A stretch of 64,000 nucleotides of DNA from Cliona cf. orientalis (GCA_963930775.1 OZ005690.1:11372411-11436410), one strand, 5' to 3'. Shown: positions 48,107 through 61,180, counted from the stretch's first letter. The notes: generated from the letters alone by a model not told the origin. A program made the numbers and translations.

Positions 48107-51100
48107 ACCTTCTTGTTCTTAGATCGCCAGTGGGCGTGGTCAATGAAACATCACTATTGTGCACGTGCGTTTGGTACAACGTCATCAAGGCGGACTTCGA
48201 CCCGTCTGAAGCAACCGGCGGAAATGTTTGCTTCCGGATTCGGCGCTCCCTGCAAAATATTCGCAGTTCCACAGATGCACTAGAATTATTAATGCATTAG
48301 GATGCATAGAATACAATATTGACTCTTAACTATGATATTCATGCAAAATTCACAACCTAACGTAAATGTACCAAATTTTCACTAAAATTTGACTATTATG
48401 GTTAATATCTCCAAGGCAGTTTGAACACGTTCTCTTTTATTTCATCCAATTCTCTTTTGCAAGATTTGGGCTAAAATTAGCCATTTTCACAGCAAGTTTT
48501 AATAAAAGTAGTAAAAATCATCCATTTCTTTAGCATGGATGCTGGATAAATGATGTAAAGTGATAGTAATTCAACAAATTGTCAAAATAAGAATGATTCT
48601 TCTCAATTCTTTCAGCAATACTACAATCTAAGAGAATACAAAGAATACCTTAAATTTTTAGGATAGCACCTAAAAAATCAACAAATATTTCTCAAAAAGG
48701 AAACACAGTTAAAAACATCCATTAGTTTTTACACTCCGTGTCCTCCCTTGAGCATCACTGCTTGAAATATCAGACAGTGAGTAGAATTTAAGTGCCAAGG
48801 CACTGAAGGCAGCTCAGAATTACAGTCTCGACACTACATAGTTGTCGATATTAAGTGTAGGTGTCCTACAGAAGAGAGAATATTGACAGTAAGGTAACCA
48901 TGGCTGTCAAAGATGTACAGATGACAATAATTTTTTGTCCAAATGGAAGCGAAATTATTAGAAGTCCTAAATATGAGGCAGCTAGATGCCAAAAATGTAG
49001 GTACTACAGTAAAATCCATAGTTACTACCTAAATTTAGGCACTACTACAATACTATATGGCCCAATAATCACATTTTGGAGCATGCTATAGGGGTAGATA
49101 CCTAAATTTAGGTACCACAATAAGATCTGGCACCTGTGGTGGCTAGCCACTACCTAAATTTAGGTACTGCTGCAATATTGTGGCCCGATACTTATATTTT
49201 GGAGGAGCAATCCATGCTATAAGGGTAGAATTATGTCAGATATGTCATGCATTTGTGTGGTAAATTATTCAGCCCCACACACTGATGCTTTAGAGATCGT
49301 TTCTAATTAAAGCACACCAAGTAGAAAACAATATCTAACTCAAAACTGTTAGGATGAATCTATTCATTCTCTATTGCCGCCCTCTACTCCACTCCATTTC
49401 TCAGCCCACTTTTAAGGGGTTCTACTATCCCGGGCCACACAGACCCATCATAGTTGTACAGCTAGCTTAGCTATAAAATGATTTTAGCCTGGGGCTAGCT
49501 CCTGGATAATGAAGCACTAAAAACGTAAAGGCTTACCAAACAGTAGGTGCAGATAATCATCCTTTTGAATCCTCTCTTTCTGCCGTCTACCGGAGATACC
49601 ACCATCGCGCTGTGACACTGAAGGTAGTCCTCGAACCCAAGCTCACTGTGAAAAAGGCAGCTGCTTTCAAGATCACGCTTTTGTAATATGAACTTTGACC
49701 CCCGAATTTTGCAGCTGTCATCGACTCGTGGCTCCTGATAATATATATTTAATTGCTAGCAGTAGGTAAGTGTACGTTTATTGTGTTCTGTATAATATAA
49801 TTATTTAAGTACAGTGGGTTACCAAACCTGCATGAATTTGAACTCAATTCGCTCAGCTTCAACTATAAGTTAATTTAGCACAGCCATGAGTCTGGCTGTT
49901 CATAGGGTTGGATTAGCATGCTTGGCAGGCCTCGAGCTTGAAATAGCTACTAGATTAGGCTATAGTGTTCAATCAGGCTAGGCCTGACACTTAGCTAGTT
50001 GAGTCAGAATGACAATATCTGTGCATGGCTCAAAGTATAATATTTAATATATTAGTGTGGATAGGCTGGCTAGCTAGCAAAGTAGGCTTGATGATAGCTA
50101 TATAGGATAATTCAGCATAGAGGCACAAGGGCAATGTCCCCCCTCCTCCCCCTCTGGTGAGCCACACATGCTATATATCCATAAGAGAAGTGCAAAATCT
50201 AAAGTTATCAATATTATAACAAACCCAACTTTAATACTGAGCAGTTACAAGTTCCATTACCACGTGTCAACAAGCATTGGACGACCGTTAATTAAGGGGT
50301 GTGGCCAACAGTTAGGAGGCATGGTCACAAAATTAAAAGTGCCGTGTGGTACACATAATATATTACAACTATATTAGAGGCAATTACCTTACCCCAGTAA
50401 CTTTTAACGTCTAGGTAACCCACAGCATGTCTTGTCCAGTAGAATACCTAAATTTAGGTAACCCACAGCAGTATCGAGTACCTAAATTTAGCGATTATGC
50501 TATGTGTGACTGTTTTTCTCTTTGATATCCAGCAGCTCAACCAAGATGCTTTCAAATCAAAGACTTTATTCTGTTATCTTTAGAAGACACTGTGATTTAA
50601 AGTGAAACTGACTGGAGTTTACAGCATCTCCTTATTGCTGCTAGCAATTTAACTAATTTCATGTGATCATTTTTGTTAAAAAATTTTTATTGTCAAAATT
50701 GCTGGATCTCTTAGCATGGCTGCTAAAGAAATAGATCAAATTTATTTGTAATCCTGCAAAAGAGAATTGGATGAAATAAAAGAGAATGTGTTTTTGTAGT
50801 TAAGGCATCAAATTTGGTACAGAAGTACAACTCAATGGTACCTACCAGCAGGCCAAATCAAGGTTCTTAACTACAAGCGAAACTCAAGAATCACAACCTA
50901 ACATAAAAATGCACAATTTTTGGACATTTTCCTCTCTAGATCCCAGACGAAAGTTCATTACACTCCATAATTTGACATGTAGATAGTCCAATCATTGACC
51001 TAACTGTGTACAAAATTGAAACTGAATACATGCAAGATTCACATGTAAAATCTGCAGAAACCACACAGTGGTCAAAATCTACTCTCTTGCCTGGTAGCAC

Positions 51101-51502
51101 TGTAGTTGAAGGTAGGTCAATTTGGCCAGGGTATACAACACCTGCTGTCACTATGATGATCATGTAAATATAGGTATGACATTGTGGCAATCTGAATTGG
51201 TTTCAGTGTATAAAAGAAATCTGGAAAAAACCTCAGGTATATTTAAACAAGTATTATGATTGCTACTAGCATCATAATTTTACCAATCTCTACATGTACT
51301 GTAGCTGGCGAGGACTTTGTAGCAATTATGATGTTATTCAAGCCCTCTGGATTGATATAAAATTTAATAGAATAATCATGTGTCTCATAAATTACTATCT
51401 TTTCTTAATCAGGCTTGAAGTATAAACTTTGGATCGAGGCACTGCATCCAACACCAATCTTGATGTGTCGGTCACTACAGGTAGATATTGCAACTAGTAA
51501 CA
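48107..51502. other. Right interior of the 19-kb element, no clear gene
   Basis: It holds ACCTAAATTTAGGT palindromes near 49026, 49099, 49151, 50446 and 50479. An inverted pair (TCTCTTTTATTTCATCCAAT near 48432 and its complement near 50760) suggests an unresolved 2.3-kb element. One possible orphan exon is listed separately. Confidence 0.4.
49537..49734 (-). CDS. Possible orphan exon, function unknown
   Basis: The minus strand is open for exactly 66 codons between an acceptor (TATCAG|GAG) and a donor (TTG|GTAAGC). The translation ends in GRKRGFKRMIICTYCL, whose two cysteines could begin a zinc site. No partner exon was found on either side. It may be a remnant of the 19-kb element's own gene, or chance. 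Confidence 0.25.
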
Positions 51503-51693
51503 TACCGTAGATCGGGATATTTTCGCCAGTAAAATATTTCACTTGTAAATTTTTCGTGTAGTCTAATTTTCGCCGCCAGGCTGAACTTGGTATAGGTCGT
51601 CATACATTACTCAAATATTTCGCGCGTTTAATTTTCGCCACCTAAGCAACTGGCGAAAAATTTTTAACGGTAAAAATTTCCCGATCTACGGTA
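51503..51693. mobile_element. 191-bp MITE, TACCGTAGATCGGGA
   Basis: TACCGTAGATCGGGATATTT at the left is mirrored by AAATTTCCCGATCTACGGTA at the right. ATTTTTCG and TTTTCGCC motifs repeat inside. Confidence 0.8.
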
Positions 51694-51718
51694 TTGCATG
51701 CAGACCTTCCATTCATAC

Positions 51719-51791
51719 ACTCTCTCTCTCTTACCCCACCATCCTCTCTCTTTCTCGTTTCACTCTCGCTCATTCACCATTCTCTCTCTCT

Positions 51792-51864
<73 letters not shown>

Positions 51865-51956
51865 CCTCTCTCTATCTCTTTCCCTCTATCTCCCTCGTTT
51901 CACTCTCACTTATTTCACCATTCCCTCTCTCTCTCTCTCTCTCTCTCTGCTATGTC
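51719..51956. repeat. (TC)n microsatellite tract
   Basis: Long runs of CT dinucleotides broken by short TTTC and CCC interruptions. The Leu/Ser ORFs across it are low-complexity translation. Confidence 0.95.
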
Positions 51957-52493
51957 ATTCTGCAGATCTGATGAGCAAATGCCATCTGGACATTCTATTG
52001 TTTTTTAAACTGATTTGGTGTATTTTGGCCGTTTAACCATTTATGGCTATATGCTATATATACATGATTATTATATCATAGTGACGCCATTGATCAAGTG
52101 CGTATATATAGCACTGGCAGTACAGCTCGCTAGTGCGGTTAATATACATTCCTCATGGCTAGCTCGCTAACCGCACGCGCATAGGCCGGCCGCATAGGAT
52201 GCATTACGTAATTGCATTTATGCGCGCGCGCAATCGATGCGTATAAGCTTTGGTATACATCTGGTATAGAGCGTTATTCGCCCTAGTATAAGACCGAATA
52301 AGTTGAATGTATATCACATGGATAAGCGCGCTTATACGGCCAAGGCTTAAACGATATCCTTAAGCCCGAATACGCACATATAAGCAACCCACCTACAGAG
52401 GTATAAGCCCAGCGGAAACCAGTCTTAATCTAATGATATAATACAGTTTTAAGCCAGTAATAAGGCTGCGTATACTCATCGTTTTTTACAGTG

Positions 52494-53440
52494 AAATCTC
52501 CATAGAGATTTATATTCATTTATGGTTTAGGTCGACGTTAAGTATAAAAGTCCATTGAGACTTCTGTGGATGTTTATAGTAGCCTCAATGGATTTTTATA
52601 CTTAACGTCAGCCTAAGCCACAAGTCTAAAACCACTGTAAATAGGAAATTATTAACTTTAGACTAAATTCTCTGGCCGATATCAAGTATATATAAATCTC
52701 CATAGAGATGTATATTCATTTTTTTAGACTTATGGTTTAGGTCGACGTTAAGTATAAAAGTCCGTTGAGACTTCTGTGGATGTTTATAGTAGCCTCAATG
52801 GATTTTTATACTTAACGTCAGCCTAAGCCATAAGTTTAAAACTACTGTCAATTGGAAATTATTAACTTTAGACTTAATTCTCTGGCCGATATCAAGTATA
52901 AATCTCCATAGAGATGTATAGCTATTCATTTTTTTAGACTTATGGTTTAGGTCGACGTTAAGTATAAAAGTCCGTTGAGACTTCTGAGGATGTTTATAGT
53001 AGCCTCAATGGATGTTTATACTTAACGTCAGCCTAAGCCATAAGTCTAAAACCACTGTCAATTGGAAATTATTAACTTTAGACTTAATTCTCTGGCCGAT
53101 ATCAAGTATAAATTTCCATAGAGATGTATATTCATTTTTTTAGACTAAGTCTTACGGTTTAGGTCGACGTTAAGTATAAAAGTCCGTTGAGACTTCTGTG
53201 GATGTTTATAGTAGCCTCAATGGATTTTTATACTAAACGTCAGCCTAAACCATAAATCTAAAACCACTGTCAATTGGAAATTATCAACTTTAGACATAAT
53301 ACTCTGACCGATATAAGTATACAAATCTCCATAGAGATGCATGTATGTGCGTAGATAAAGTTCAATTTTAGACTTATGACTTACGCCGACGTTAAGTATA
53401 AAATTCCATTCCAATTACAAAGCTGTGCAACTAATACACT
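52494..53440. repeat. Tandem ~200-bp hairpin units, right block (5 copies)
   Basis: Units begin near 52515, 52727, 52937, 53143 and 53370; the first starts mid-unit at AAATCTCCATAGAG, directly continuing the broken unit at 33438. The last copy is diverged and short. Confidence 0.9.
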
Positions 53441-54268
53441 GTGCATATGCACTTACCTGTGCTCTTTGCCATGCCCATCCTTACCAGGTGTGCAGGATTT
53501 AGAACTGTGACATCACGTTTGTACATACGGTGTCAGAGTGCTGCCTGTCCCCCCGTGTACAGTGTCCCCCCAGACACTCTGCACTAGAGCCATGTGTCCC
53601 CCCGGACATGCAGTCCTAGAGTAGAACGTCCTCTCCAGTGTTACACGTCCCCACACGAAGAAGAGCCAGCCCTGCATGCTGCAAAGCTAAGCTCCCTCCT
53701 TTTTGGAATATAAGTAATAGCCTTGTACCCAGGCCCTCAAGAGGAGGAGGACAAGGGCCTGGGTATGAGGCGAGAATATATGAGAATATACCGTATTAGT
53801 ATACTTTTTGTATGACTATCAAACTACTCTCATAAGCACTTGCTGCATGAGGGTAAAAAATGTCAAATTCTCCTGTGGGAGCATGCCGTCAGATTATTCT
53901 TTAAGCCTGAGCCCGGCCTCGCATGTACAGGTGATCATAGCAGAGGGGAAATGGGACGAGAGACCAAGAGAGTACCTTGTTACCTATGACAAAGGAGTAG
54001 TCAAACGCAATTTCATCAATTCACCAATTTGATTTCATTATGTTTGACTATTGACAACAACCAATCAGCAATTTTTGTGATCATGAATTCAAGTTCCTGC
54101 TTAACTAGCCTAGTACCCAATCATTTATGCGTGCAGGCTGAAGTTTACTGATACTGTATGGGGAGATTAGGCTGTGGGGACACATGGCCCTAGAAAGGAC
54201 ACGTGGCTCTAGTGTCCAATGTCCTAAGGAGACACCCTACTCTAGTGCAGTACGTCCCTGGGGACATA
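53441..54268. other. TGTCCCC-rich repeat stretch, no gene
   Basis: GTGTCCCCCC/GGGGACAC blocks at 53550-53660 recur inverted at 54160-54265 and near 55085, suggesting one element with the 54269 MITE inserted in its right part. A short hairpin with ACCCAGGCCCT arms lies at 53722-53772. Confidence 0.45.
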
Positions 54269-55066
54269 GCGTAAAACCTCAATTAACGGCCTGAGTTTGC
54301 GCCTCGCTTCATAACTCTCGTTTAGAACACTTTTAGAAGCCAGCTCAAAGTTCTGCATGACGAGCATTTACTCCTTCACACTACTGTATAGTTAAAAACT
54401 CTCCCAGACAAATACCTTTTGAGGTGTGGTCATGAAAAGGGCCCCTAGTCCGTCCTCGGTTATCGTCCACCACCATTCATTATCGGCCGCCCATACAAAT
54501 TTGTATTCGGCTGGACCGTTAAAATGTGTCATAACTATTTACGAGTACAAAATTACAATTTTTTAGCACCACCACGTTAACAAGCAGGTCAGACTACCCC
54601 TTACCAGAAGGTAATGGTCGATTTCTTATGTGCTATTTTTGTATGATGAGTAAAATGACAATAAATTTGACACATATCAAGCTAACTAATAACTTGTTCG
54701 GAGTTATTTGTCGATCTTTATGTCGTTCCTGACTTACATATAGGTAGAGAGACCTGAAACAAAGGTAAGTTGACAGTAAATACGAGGTTATAGCATGAAA
54801 TTAGGCCAAAATAAGCCAAAATGAACCTCTGATCGCTAACGTTCGAACTTACCTCATTGTATACAGCAGTCCAACTCTCGATCGGCCAGTTTGGAAGTAG
54901 AAGTAACTTACCAGTCCTTGAAACTAGCTTTGGAAAGCTTATAAAGTGCGAGTCTCCATCCATAAACTGTATCTGTTCTGCCTCCCTTCATAGAGTTCCG
55001 TATACTTCCCGTAAAATGAACGTAAACTGCTCGTAAATTGGGCAGCCGATATTCGAGGTTTTACGC
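54269..55066. mobile_element. MITE, GCGTAAAACC family
   Basis: GCGTAAAACCTCAATTAACG is mirrored by CGATATTCGAGGTTTTACGC with TA on each side. The terminal GCGTAAAA is shared with 21970-22762, so both probably use the same TA-inserting transposase type. Confidence 0.75.
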
Positions 55067-55533
55067 TACTGCCCTAGGCCCTAGGGTACAGTGTCCGGGG
55101 GACAACTTTAGGGGGGGGGGGGGGTCATGTGGCACTATGACAACGGTGTGTACACACGAGATCAATTCCAAGAGCAATTTTGCATGATGTCAACTATCAG
55201 GACGTTGACTCATAGGATCAACTCTGTAAGAATTCAATTCGAACTCCTCAAATCAACTAGGTATTGATCAATTGATGCACACACCGATATATCAGTTATC
55301 CTATGATGGCTGAGCCCGGTCTGGACTAAGTTTTGATCATCCTGGACCTTCTAACGGTGTTGTCCCTATTTTTATACAAAATCCCGCTTTTTTAAGCAAA
55401 CTGTCCCACTTTCTCATATTATGAGGTTGACACCTATGTTTCATTCCCGAACGTTCGCCTATTTTACTCGCTCACCGCCATAGGCGGTAATGCAAAAAAG
55501 GCCTATATAGCACTTCTTTGCAGCTGTACAGTG

Positions 55534-55854
55534 CAGTGGCGTCCCCAGGATTTGAGGGAGGGGGTGCTAAGACATTCGCGCGCGCAAAATGTTTAGCCAC
55601 GCCCCCAAAATGTTGACCACACCCCTAATTAAACGCGTTCTTGAAGGTAGCTGGCCGACAAAGAAGGCTGTTTTAGGCCGAATAGGGATGAGAAACTGCT
55701 GTTATGGGAGCGAATTTTAGAGGCCAGTAAGTTTATTGTTGGTAGTAGCTTCCAGTCATCGATTATCAGTAACAATATTTGTCATTGAGCTACTGAACTG
55801 GCTGTTGTGCCAGAGCTGATGGGGGTGCTCTAGCACCCTGAGCACACGCCACTG
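55534..55854. mobile_element. CAGTGGCG MITE, 5-bp target duplication, copy B
   Basis: CAGTGGCGTCCCCAGGATTT at the left and AGCACACGCCACTG at the right. CAGTG is duplicated at 55529-55533 and 55855-55859. The interior closely matches 41723-42065. Confidence 0.78.
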
Positions 55855-56160
55855 CAGTGGGCGTGTAATAAGTGGGGACACATTTGTCCCTCCCTGGTAT
55901 GCTAATTTAAGGTTCAATGTTACTATATTTATCATGAACCAGCTATGACCAACTTCCTGCATCCTTCCCATTGTAGTCAAAGTTGTGCAAAAATGAATTC
56001 TTACCTGGCTTCCTCCATAGACGCTAATACAAAGTAGTTCATGAATATTCATGTTCATCTTGTAAATTTTCTTGTAAATCGCTAGTCTTATCTAATCTAT
56101 AGTGCATTTGTATAGGATGTCCTCATCAAGTTGACGGTAGTAGTAGTGAGTTAGGCTATA

Positions 56161-56769
56161 TACCGTATTTATGCTAATAGAACGCAAGCAAAAAAAATAA
56201 TTTCAAATCTGATTTGCGCACAATTAGAGTCAAAATAATTCCAGGAAGTGAATTTTCTTGCGTTAATTAGATGTTGCGTTGTAATAGAACAATTAGCATA
56301 GTTTTGAGCGACGACGAATAGTGGCTATCGATGGTATCGTACCTGTGCCCCTGGCCCCGATCATCACGAGGGTAGCCTGAGAAAGGCCTTCTGACAGCCG
56401 CGCCGAATGGTTAGCGATCGTGCTGATCGCAGTGCAGTTCCAACTAAGGTCAGTCTCGAGTGTAGTTTAGTACCCTCATGAACGATGAACGACACTTGCG
56501 ATTTGGTTAACTACAGGCTACAGCTAGCAACGAGTCCGAGAGACAGAGCGAGGCTTCCAGAACGGTTCATTACTAAGCGGGTGTCGTTTAACCGTGCAGC
56601 ACGCGGTTTGAGCATGCGCAATAGCCTCACCTTAGCACTATTGCGCTAATTGGATTCATAGAAAATAATTACAGACAGTCGCTTCCTTTCTAATAGAATA
56701 CAAAAAAATCCTGGAATTGAATTTTCTTGCGGTAATTGGATCATGCGTTCCATTAGCATAAACACGGTA
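56161..56769. mobile_element. MITE, TACCGTGTTTATGC family, copy 2
   Basis: TACCGTATTTATGCTAATAG at the left and CATTAGCATAAACACGGTA at the right; it is the reverse-oriented relative of 5434-6052, 609 against 619 bp, with many small differences. Confidence 0.82.
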
Positions 56770-57301
56770 TAGCGTATAGTGAGGGTATTCTTGGTAGTTC
56801 TCCAGACTAACGGAATTTCCTATGGGGCATGACATCATAACTTGATGATAGATGTAATATGTCTACCTCACTGACAACTGTGCTGAAATATATGAAGGTA
56901 CATGTACTACTATAATAATGTTGCTTGCCTGCATGGGAAAATAATATTAGTTTAATAGCTAGCTCATAGCAAGAGTATATAATAGAGAAAGAGGGAGAGT
57001 ATCCTACTCCATATGCCACAGTGCAAACGCGTTGCGGATAATTAAAACTCTACATCCTGCCAAAACAAGCTGTGAAACCACCAAGTCCCTTTGTTCCACC
57101 TTGTAGTAGCCATTTCCAACCAAAATTTACTACACAAGCCCTAACCCTTAGCTACTAATATAGGTTATACTACAAGCACGAGTGGGATAAGCTATTTACA
57201 CCACGAGTGCGAAGCACGAGTGCAGTGTTTCCGCTACTATACTTGAAAAGGGGCGCCCCGCCCTGTTTGTGAGTGGCTGGTTTGCAAAAAATGCTGACAG
57301 C

Positions 57302-58895
57302 TGCAACAGTGGTTTGCAGAACAGTGGGCAAGTGGATTTAGCGGAAACGGACGAAAACGGAAACGAAAACGAACGCGAAAACGAAAACGAAAAGGGAAAT
57401 GGTCGTCAAGAAGGTTACAGTATACCGTATAGCGGGAAATTTTCGTATGGTGCTAATTTTCGTATGCTCCATCCCTTATACGAAAAAAAAAAACTGCGAA
57501 AATTTGAACGTACGGATTTTTTTTTCCTTTCGCGCGTGACCTTTGACCTATACGCGCCACACGCGGTCGCTAGCTGGAGGTGCTAAATGCAAGGCTAGCT
57601 CACTGAATGTCTCTTTATCGATTCTTTGCCAAGGCGTTGAAACGAAGTGACCTTTCTGATTCCAGTGGACGATTACGATCAGTGATGCAAGCGTTACCGT
57701 ATACCGCACGTAAGTGAGAGCGCTACCAGCTGCGCATGCGCGCAATCTCCCGCAGCAAGCATACGAAATTTAAAAATACGAAAATTTATCCTTAAGGGTG
57801 TTTTGGCCGATCATACGAAAATTAGCACCAACGAAAATTTCCCGCTATACGGTAGGTCGACGAACTTATAAGTCTACAAGATAGTGTGGTGCATCCAGAG
57901 ACTTGTCAAGGCAGGCTGCTCATATCCTGGGCCAACGTACACTGAAAGTTTGCCTGTCTGGAGTCCGGCAGGACCTTCCTGATCTTTGTAGCTATATTGC
58001 CAGGCGGCTATAGCTAGCTATCTGACAGGGGATTGAATGTCTATTCGTCTATGATAATTTGCACTGTCAAATGCAGTTACCGGTATTATGTTATGTCAGA
58101 TGTTAACTTTTTAACTTTATTGATAAGCCAGGGGTGGGTAGCTAGTAACATGCTGGTAGCACGCACGCCATGAGAGTCATGGCCCACCTAGCTTTTATAA
58201 GCTGAGTGAATCTGGGAGGGCACCCCGGGCCTGGGGATGAGGCTGGACTAGATGCATCACTGACGCCCTGTCAGGGAATTCTACAATCGCCCAGAGTTAG
58301 TAGATACCTTCAACTAAATACATGTAGCTAGCTAGCTTTATCATAGGTCAGTAGAGGACTACCAGATGAGGTCAAATATTGTTGAGTAGCTATCTGGTCA
58401 CGGTTCTGTAATACTAGTATTGAAGTAATCATGAATGATGACAGTACTGTAGCTACATAGTACTGTTTAGCCATGAATAGGGGTGACTCTAAGTGCTCCA
58501 GATCAGCTCAGTATCAGTACGGCTGCATAGCTGAGTCATTTTTCAGCTCATGTTGGAAGGCAGCTAGCTAGCTAGCTAGCTAGCTACCTGCGGCTAAATG
58601 CAAAGACCAGGAAGGTCCTGCTGGACTCCAGGCTGGCAAACTTTCAGTGTATGTTGGCCCAGTGCACTACATAATATATAGCTGGCATGAGAATAGCCTG
58701 CCTGTGACATGTCTCTGGATGCACCACACTACTTTGCACGATAAAGCAGCTTACAAGATCGTCGACCTATACCACAATGTGAACCTTTTTGACGACCCTT
58801 TCCTTGTTCGTTTTCGTTTCCGTTTTCGTTTCCGCGTTCGTTTTCGTTTTCGCTTTCGTCCGTTTCCGCTAAATCCACTTGCCCCAGAACAGTAG
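57302..58895. repeat. Fold-back with (GAAAAC)n arms
   Basis: CAAGTGGATTTAGCGGAAAC then GAAAACG repeats at 57328-57400 are mirrored at 58800-58880. The left arm is interrupted by the MITE at 57423-57854 and resumes as GGTCGACGA, mirrored at 58757. Confidence 0.65.
57423..57854. mobile_element. MITE, TACCGTATAGCGGGAAATTT
   Basis: TACCGTATAGCGGGAAATTT is mirrored by AAATTTCCCGCTATACGGTA. TTTTCGTATG motifs recur inside both ends. It splits the left arm of the fold-back at 57302. Confidence 0.85.
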
Positions 58896-60185
58896 TAGCT
58901 CCCAAGTGTTGTGGGTATCTTTGGCTTCCCACAATCAGCTCAGAAGCACACAACTAGTGGTTGAAATGTACTCTCTAGTGGTTGTACTAGTGTACACAGC
59001 ACATGCACACATAATATAACAAAATTTAATTATAGTACATGCATACACAGTGACTATCCAAATGCACATTGCAAAAGTAAGCCTGCATATTCTCTCTTTA
59101 TGGCCAGTATATATCCCATAATAATATTCAATGATAGTAATGTTAACCACCCTGTTTGAATTCAGTCCTAGAGGAAACACTGGAGTGGTGTAATAGCTTA
59201 ACCCACGAGTGGGCGTAGTATAACTGATTTGTACCACTGAAATGAGCTACTTTATGTCACACTGTAAACTTTTCCAGACAATTAAGAGAAGAGGTCACCA
59301 AACTAGCTCTTGCTTGCTTATTTAACCCTACAAAAACTCAGCAAGGGGCCAGTGTGATGCCAGTGCTTAGTAGTTGTGCCTAGTAGCTGTGTTTAGTTCT
59401 ACCAGTCACAGTGTATATTCGAAGATGAAGCTATTTCTCTAGCTTATTCTGTGGTGATATGGAGCCAGCCAGCTGGTTTAAAATTGATGATGGCTGGTCA
59501 TTCAAAACACTAGAACCAAGTGTGCAGAAAGTTGCTTTCACTGATGCTATGGGCTCTTGATCTGCAGCTATGGCCTGGATCGCTAGTTGGCTGTCTACTA
59601 GGATCTTCTACAGATGGTCACACTAATCTTGAGGCCAACATGCAGGTTTGCAGACTAACTGCATGGATATCATAGCAAATTAGGCCCACATGGCAGGCCC
59701 CCGAGTCCCTACCATGCACACAGTGCCTATGCTTATAGTCTGGTATATTAAAACTGTCTTGGTAACTATTCTGCTTATTCTGTGGATAGGTGGCTATTTT
59801 TGGAACTTTCTCTGATCTTTTTGACAACCCAAAAATCGGCCCTATACTTTCTACTCTGTGGCTGTAATCATTACTATTTCAATGTAGCTACTGCTTAAAA
59901 TTCAATTCTGTGAAACTAATCAGCAAACCAGCTGCAGCTAGGCTAACAAAACCACAAAGAACGTGAGGTATAAGTTGTAGTTGCTAGGCAAAACCACCAA
60001 GAACGCACCGTATAAGTTGTAGTTGCTAAGCAAAACCACCAAGCATGCACTGTATAAGTAGGGGTTAATTACTTATTCTCACCTGGTCCTATATAGAGCT
60101 ACCCACAGCCTACCAGTACTATAAGCGATTTATTGCACTGGCGGTGCCTTTGATCTCTATGGCTTCAGTGGTACAATAATAATTA

Positions 60186-61180
60186 TACTGGTTACCAAGA
60201 GTAGATTAGCCATAAGAGTGTTGAACTACTGCAGGGCCCGTGTAAACACGAAACGTCTGAATGAGGTCACGTTATCAGCCCTTGGTTGATAAGCATATAC
60301 CAGGGCTGCTGTGACATGGTGTTAAGTGGTTGATAAGCATACCAGGGCTGCTTGGACATGGTGTTAAGTGGTTGATAAGCATACCAGGGCTGATAACGTG
60401 ACCTCTTTCAGTCACGTTATAAAACCAGCCAGCAAAAGTATACCGCATCCTTTTTTGCAAGCGATTTTGACGACCATTTCCATCAAAATTACACACTTTG
60501 ACGACTATTACCACCGCCCGCCTGCATCAATTTTGAGCTTAGAGGGGATGAGAAACTACTAATTGATTTGGAGGGGCCTAATAGTGATAGTAATATATTG
60601 GCTCCATTGGCAAGTACTAGCTCCAATTAAGTTTCTGAGATCCTATTCTAACTTTACTACACAAGCCCTAACCCTTAGCTACTATAATTGAAGGATTGAG
60701 AACCAGAGTGGCTAACCCCAAATTGAATGTGGGAACTTGTCTAAAAAGCTCAAAAATGGACTAAAAACCAAACACCCTATTCTACCAAATCACTCAAATT
60801 TTCAAAAATGTGAATTTTCTATTGCTCATGAAATGCATTTTAAACATATTTTTAAGATTAGGGGGGCTAACTCAACATTTGTGGGTTAGGCCACTCTGGT
60901 TCTGAGCCCTTCAATTATACTGGTTACCAAGAGTAGATTAGCCATAAGAGTGTTGAACTACTGCAGGGCCCGTGTAAACGCGAAACGTCTGAATGAGGTC
61001 ACGTTATCAGCCCTTGGTTGATAAGCATATACCAGGGCTGCTGTGACATGGTGTTAAGTGGTTGATAAGCATACCAGGGCTGATAAAGCATACCAGGGCT
61101 GCTTGGACATGGTGTTAAGGGTTGATAAGCATACCAGGGCTGATAACGTGACCTCTTTCAGTCACGTTATAAAACCAGCC
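60186..61180. repeat. Local direct duplication
   Basis: Bases 60186-60440 and 60916-61180 are near-identical direct copies starting TGGTTACCAAGAGTAGATT. Inside, GGTTGATAAGCATACCAGGG recurs several times in tandem. The same block occurs inverted near 62165-62240 and 63770-63880. Confidence 0.75.
60684..60916. mobile_element. MITE, ATAATTGAAGG family
   Basis: ATAATTGAAGGATTGAGAAC then CAGAGTGGC is mirrored by GCCACTCTGGTTCTGAGCCC then TTCAATTAT. It separates the two copies of the 60186 duplication. Confidence 0.7.

Larger units (their letters stand above)
33439..52493. mobile_element. 19-kb CACTG-ended element splitting the hairpin array
   Basis: The left end CACTGTAAAAAACTGG and right end complementing CACTGTAAAAAACGATG have a 13-bp perfect TIR. 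The left flank ends AAGTATAAA and the right begins AAATCTCCATAG; intact units read AAGTATAAATCTCC, so AAA is a 3-bp duplication. Both subterminal regions (33450-33680, 52250-52480) are dense in ATAAGC/GCTTAT motifs. CACTG ends, 3-bp duplication and subterminal repeats fit the CACTA/EnSpm type. About 8 kb remains after removing nested elements; no transposase of its own was recognised. Confidence 0.75.

Noticed and set aside
51694-52036. Two overlapping Ser/Leu-rich ORFs of over 100 codons
   Set aside because: They translate the (TC)n microsatellite; no complexity and no splice context.
55756-56058. 100-codon minus-strand ORF with a twin at 41957-42193
   Set aside because: The shared part is the translation of the CAGTGGCG MITE interior in both places, not a conserved protein.
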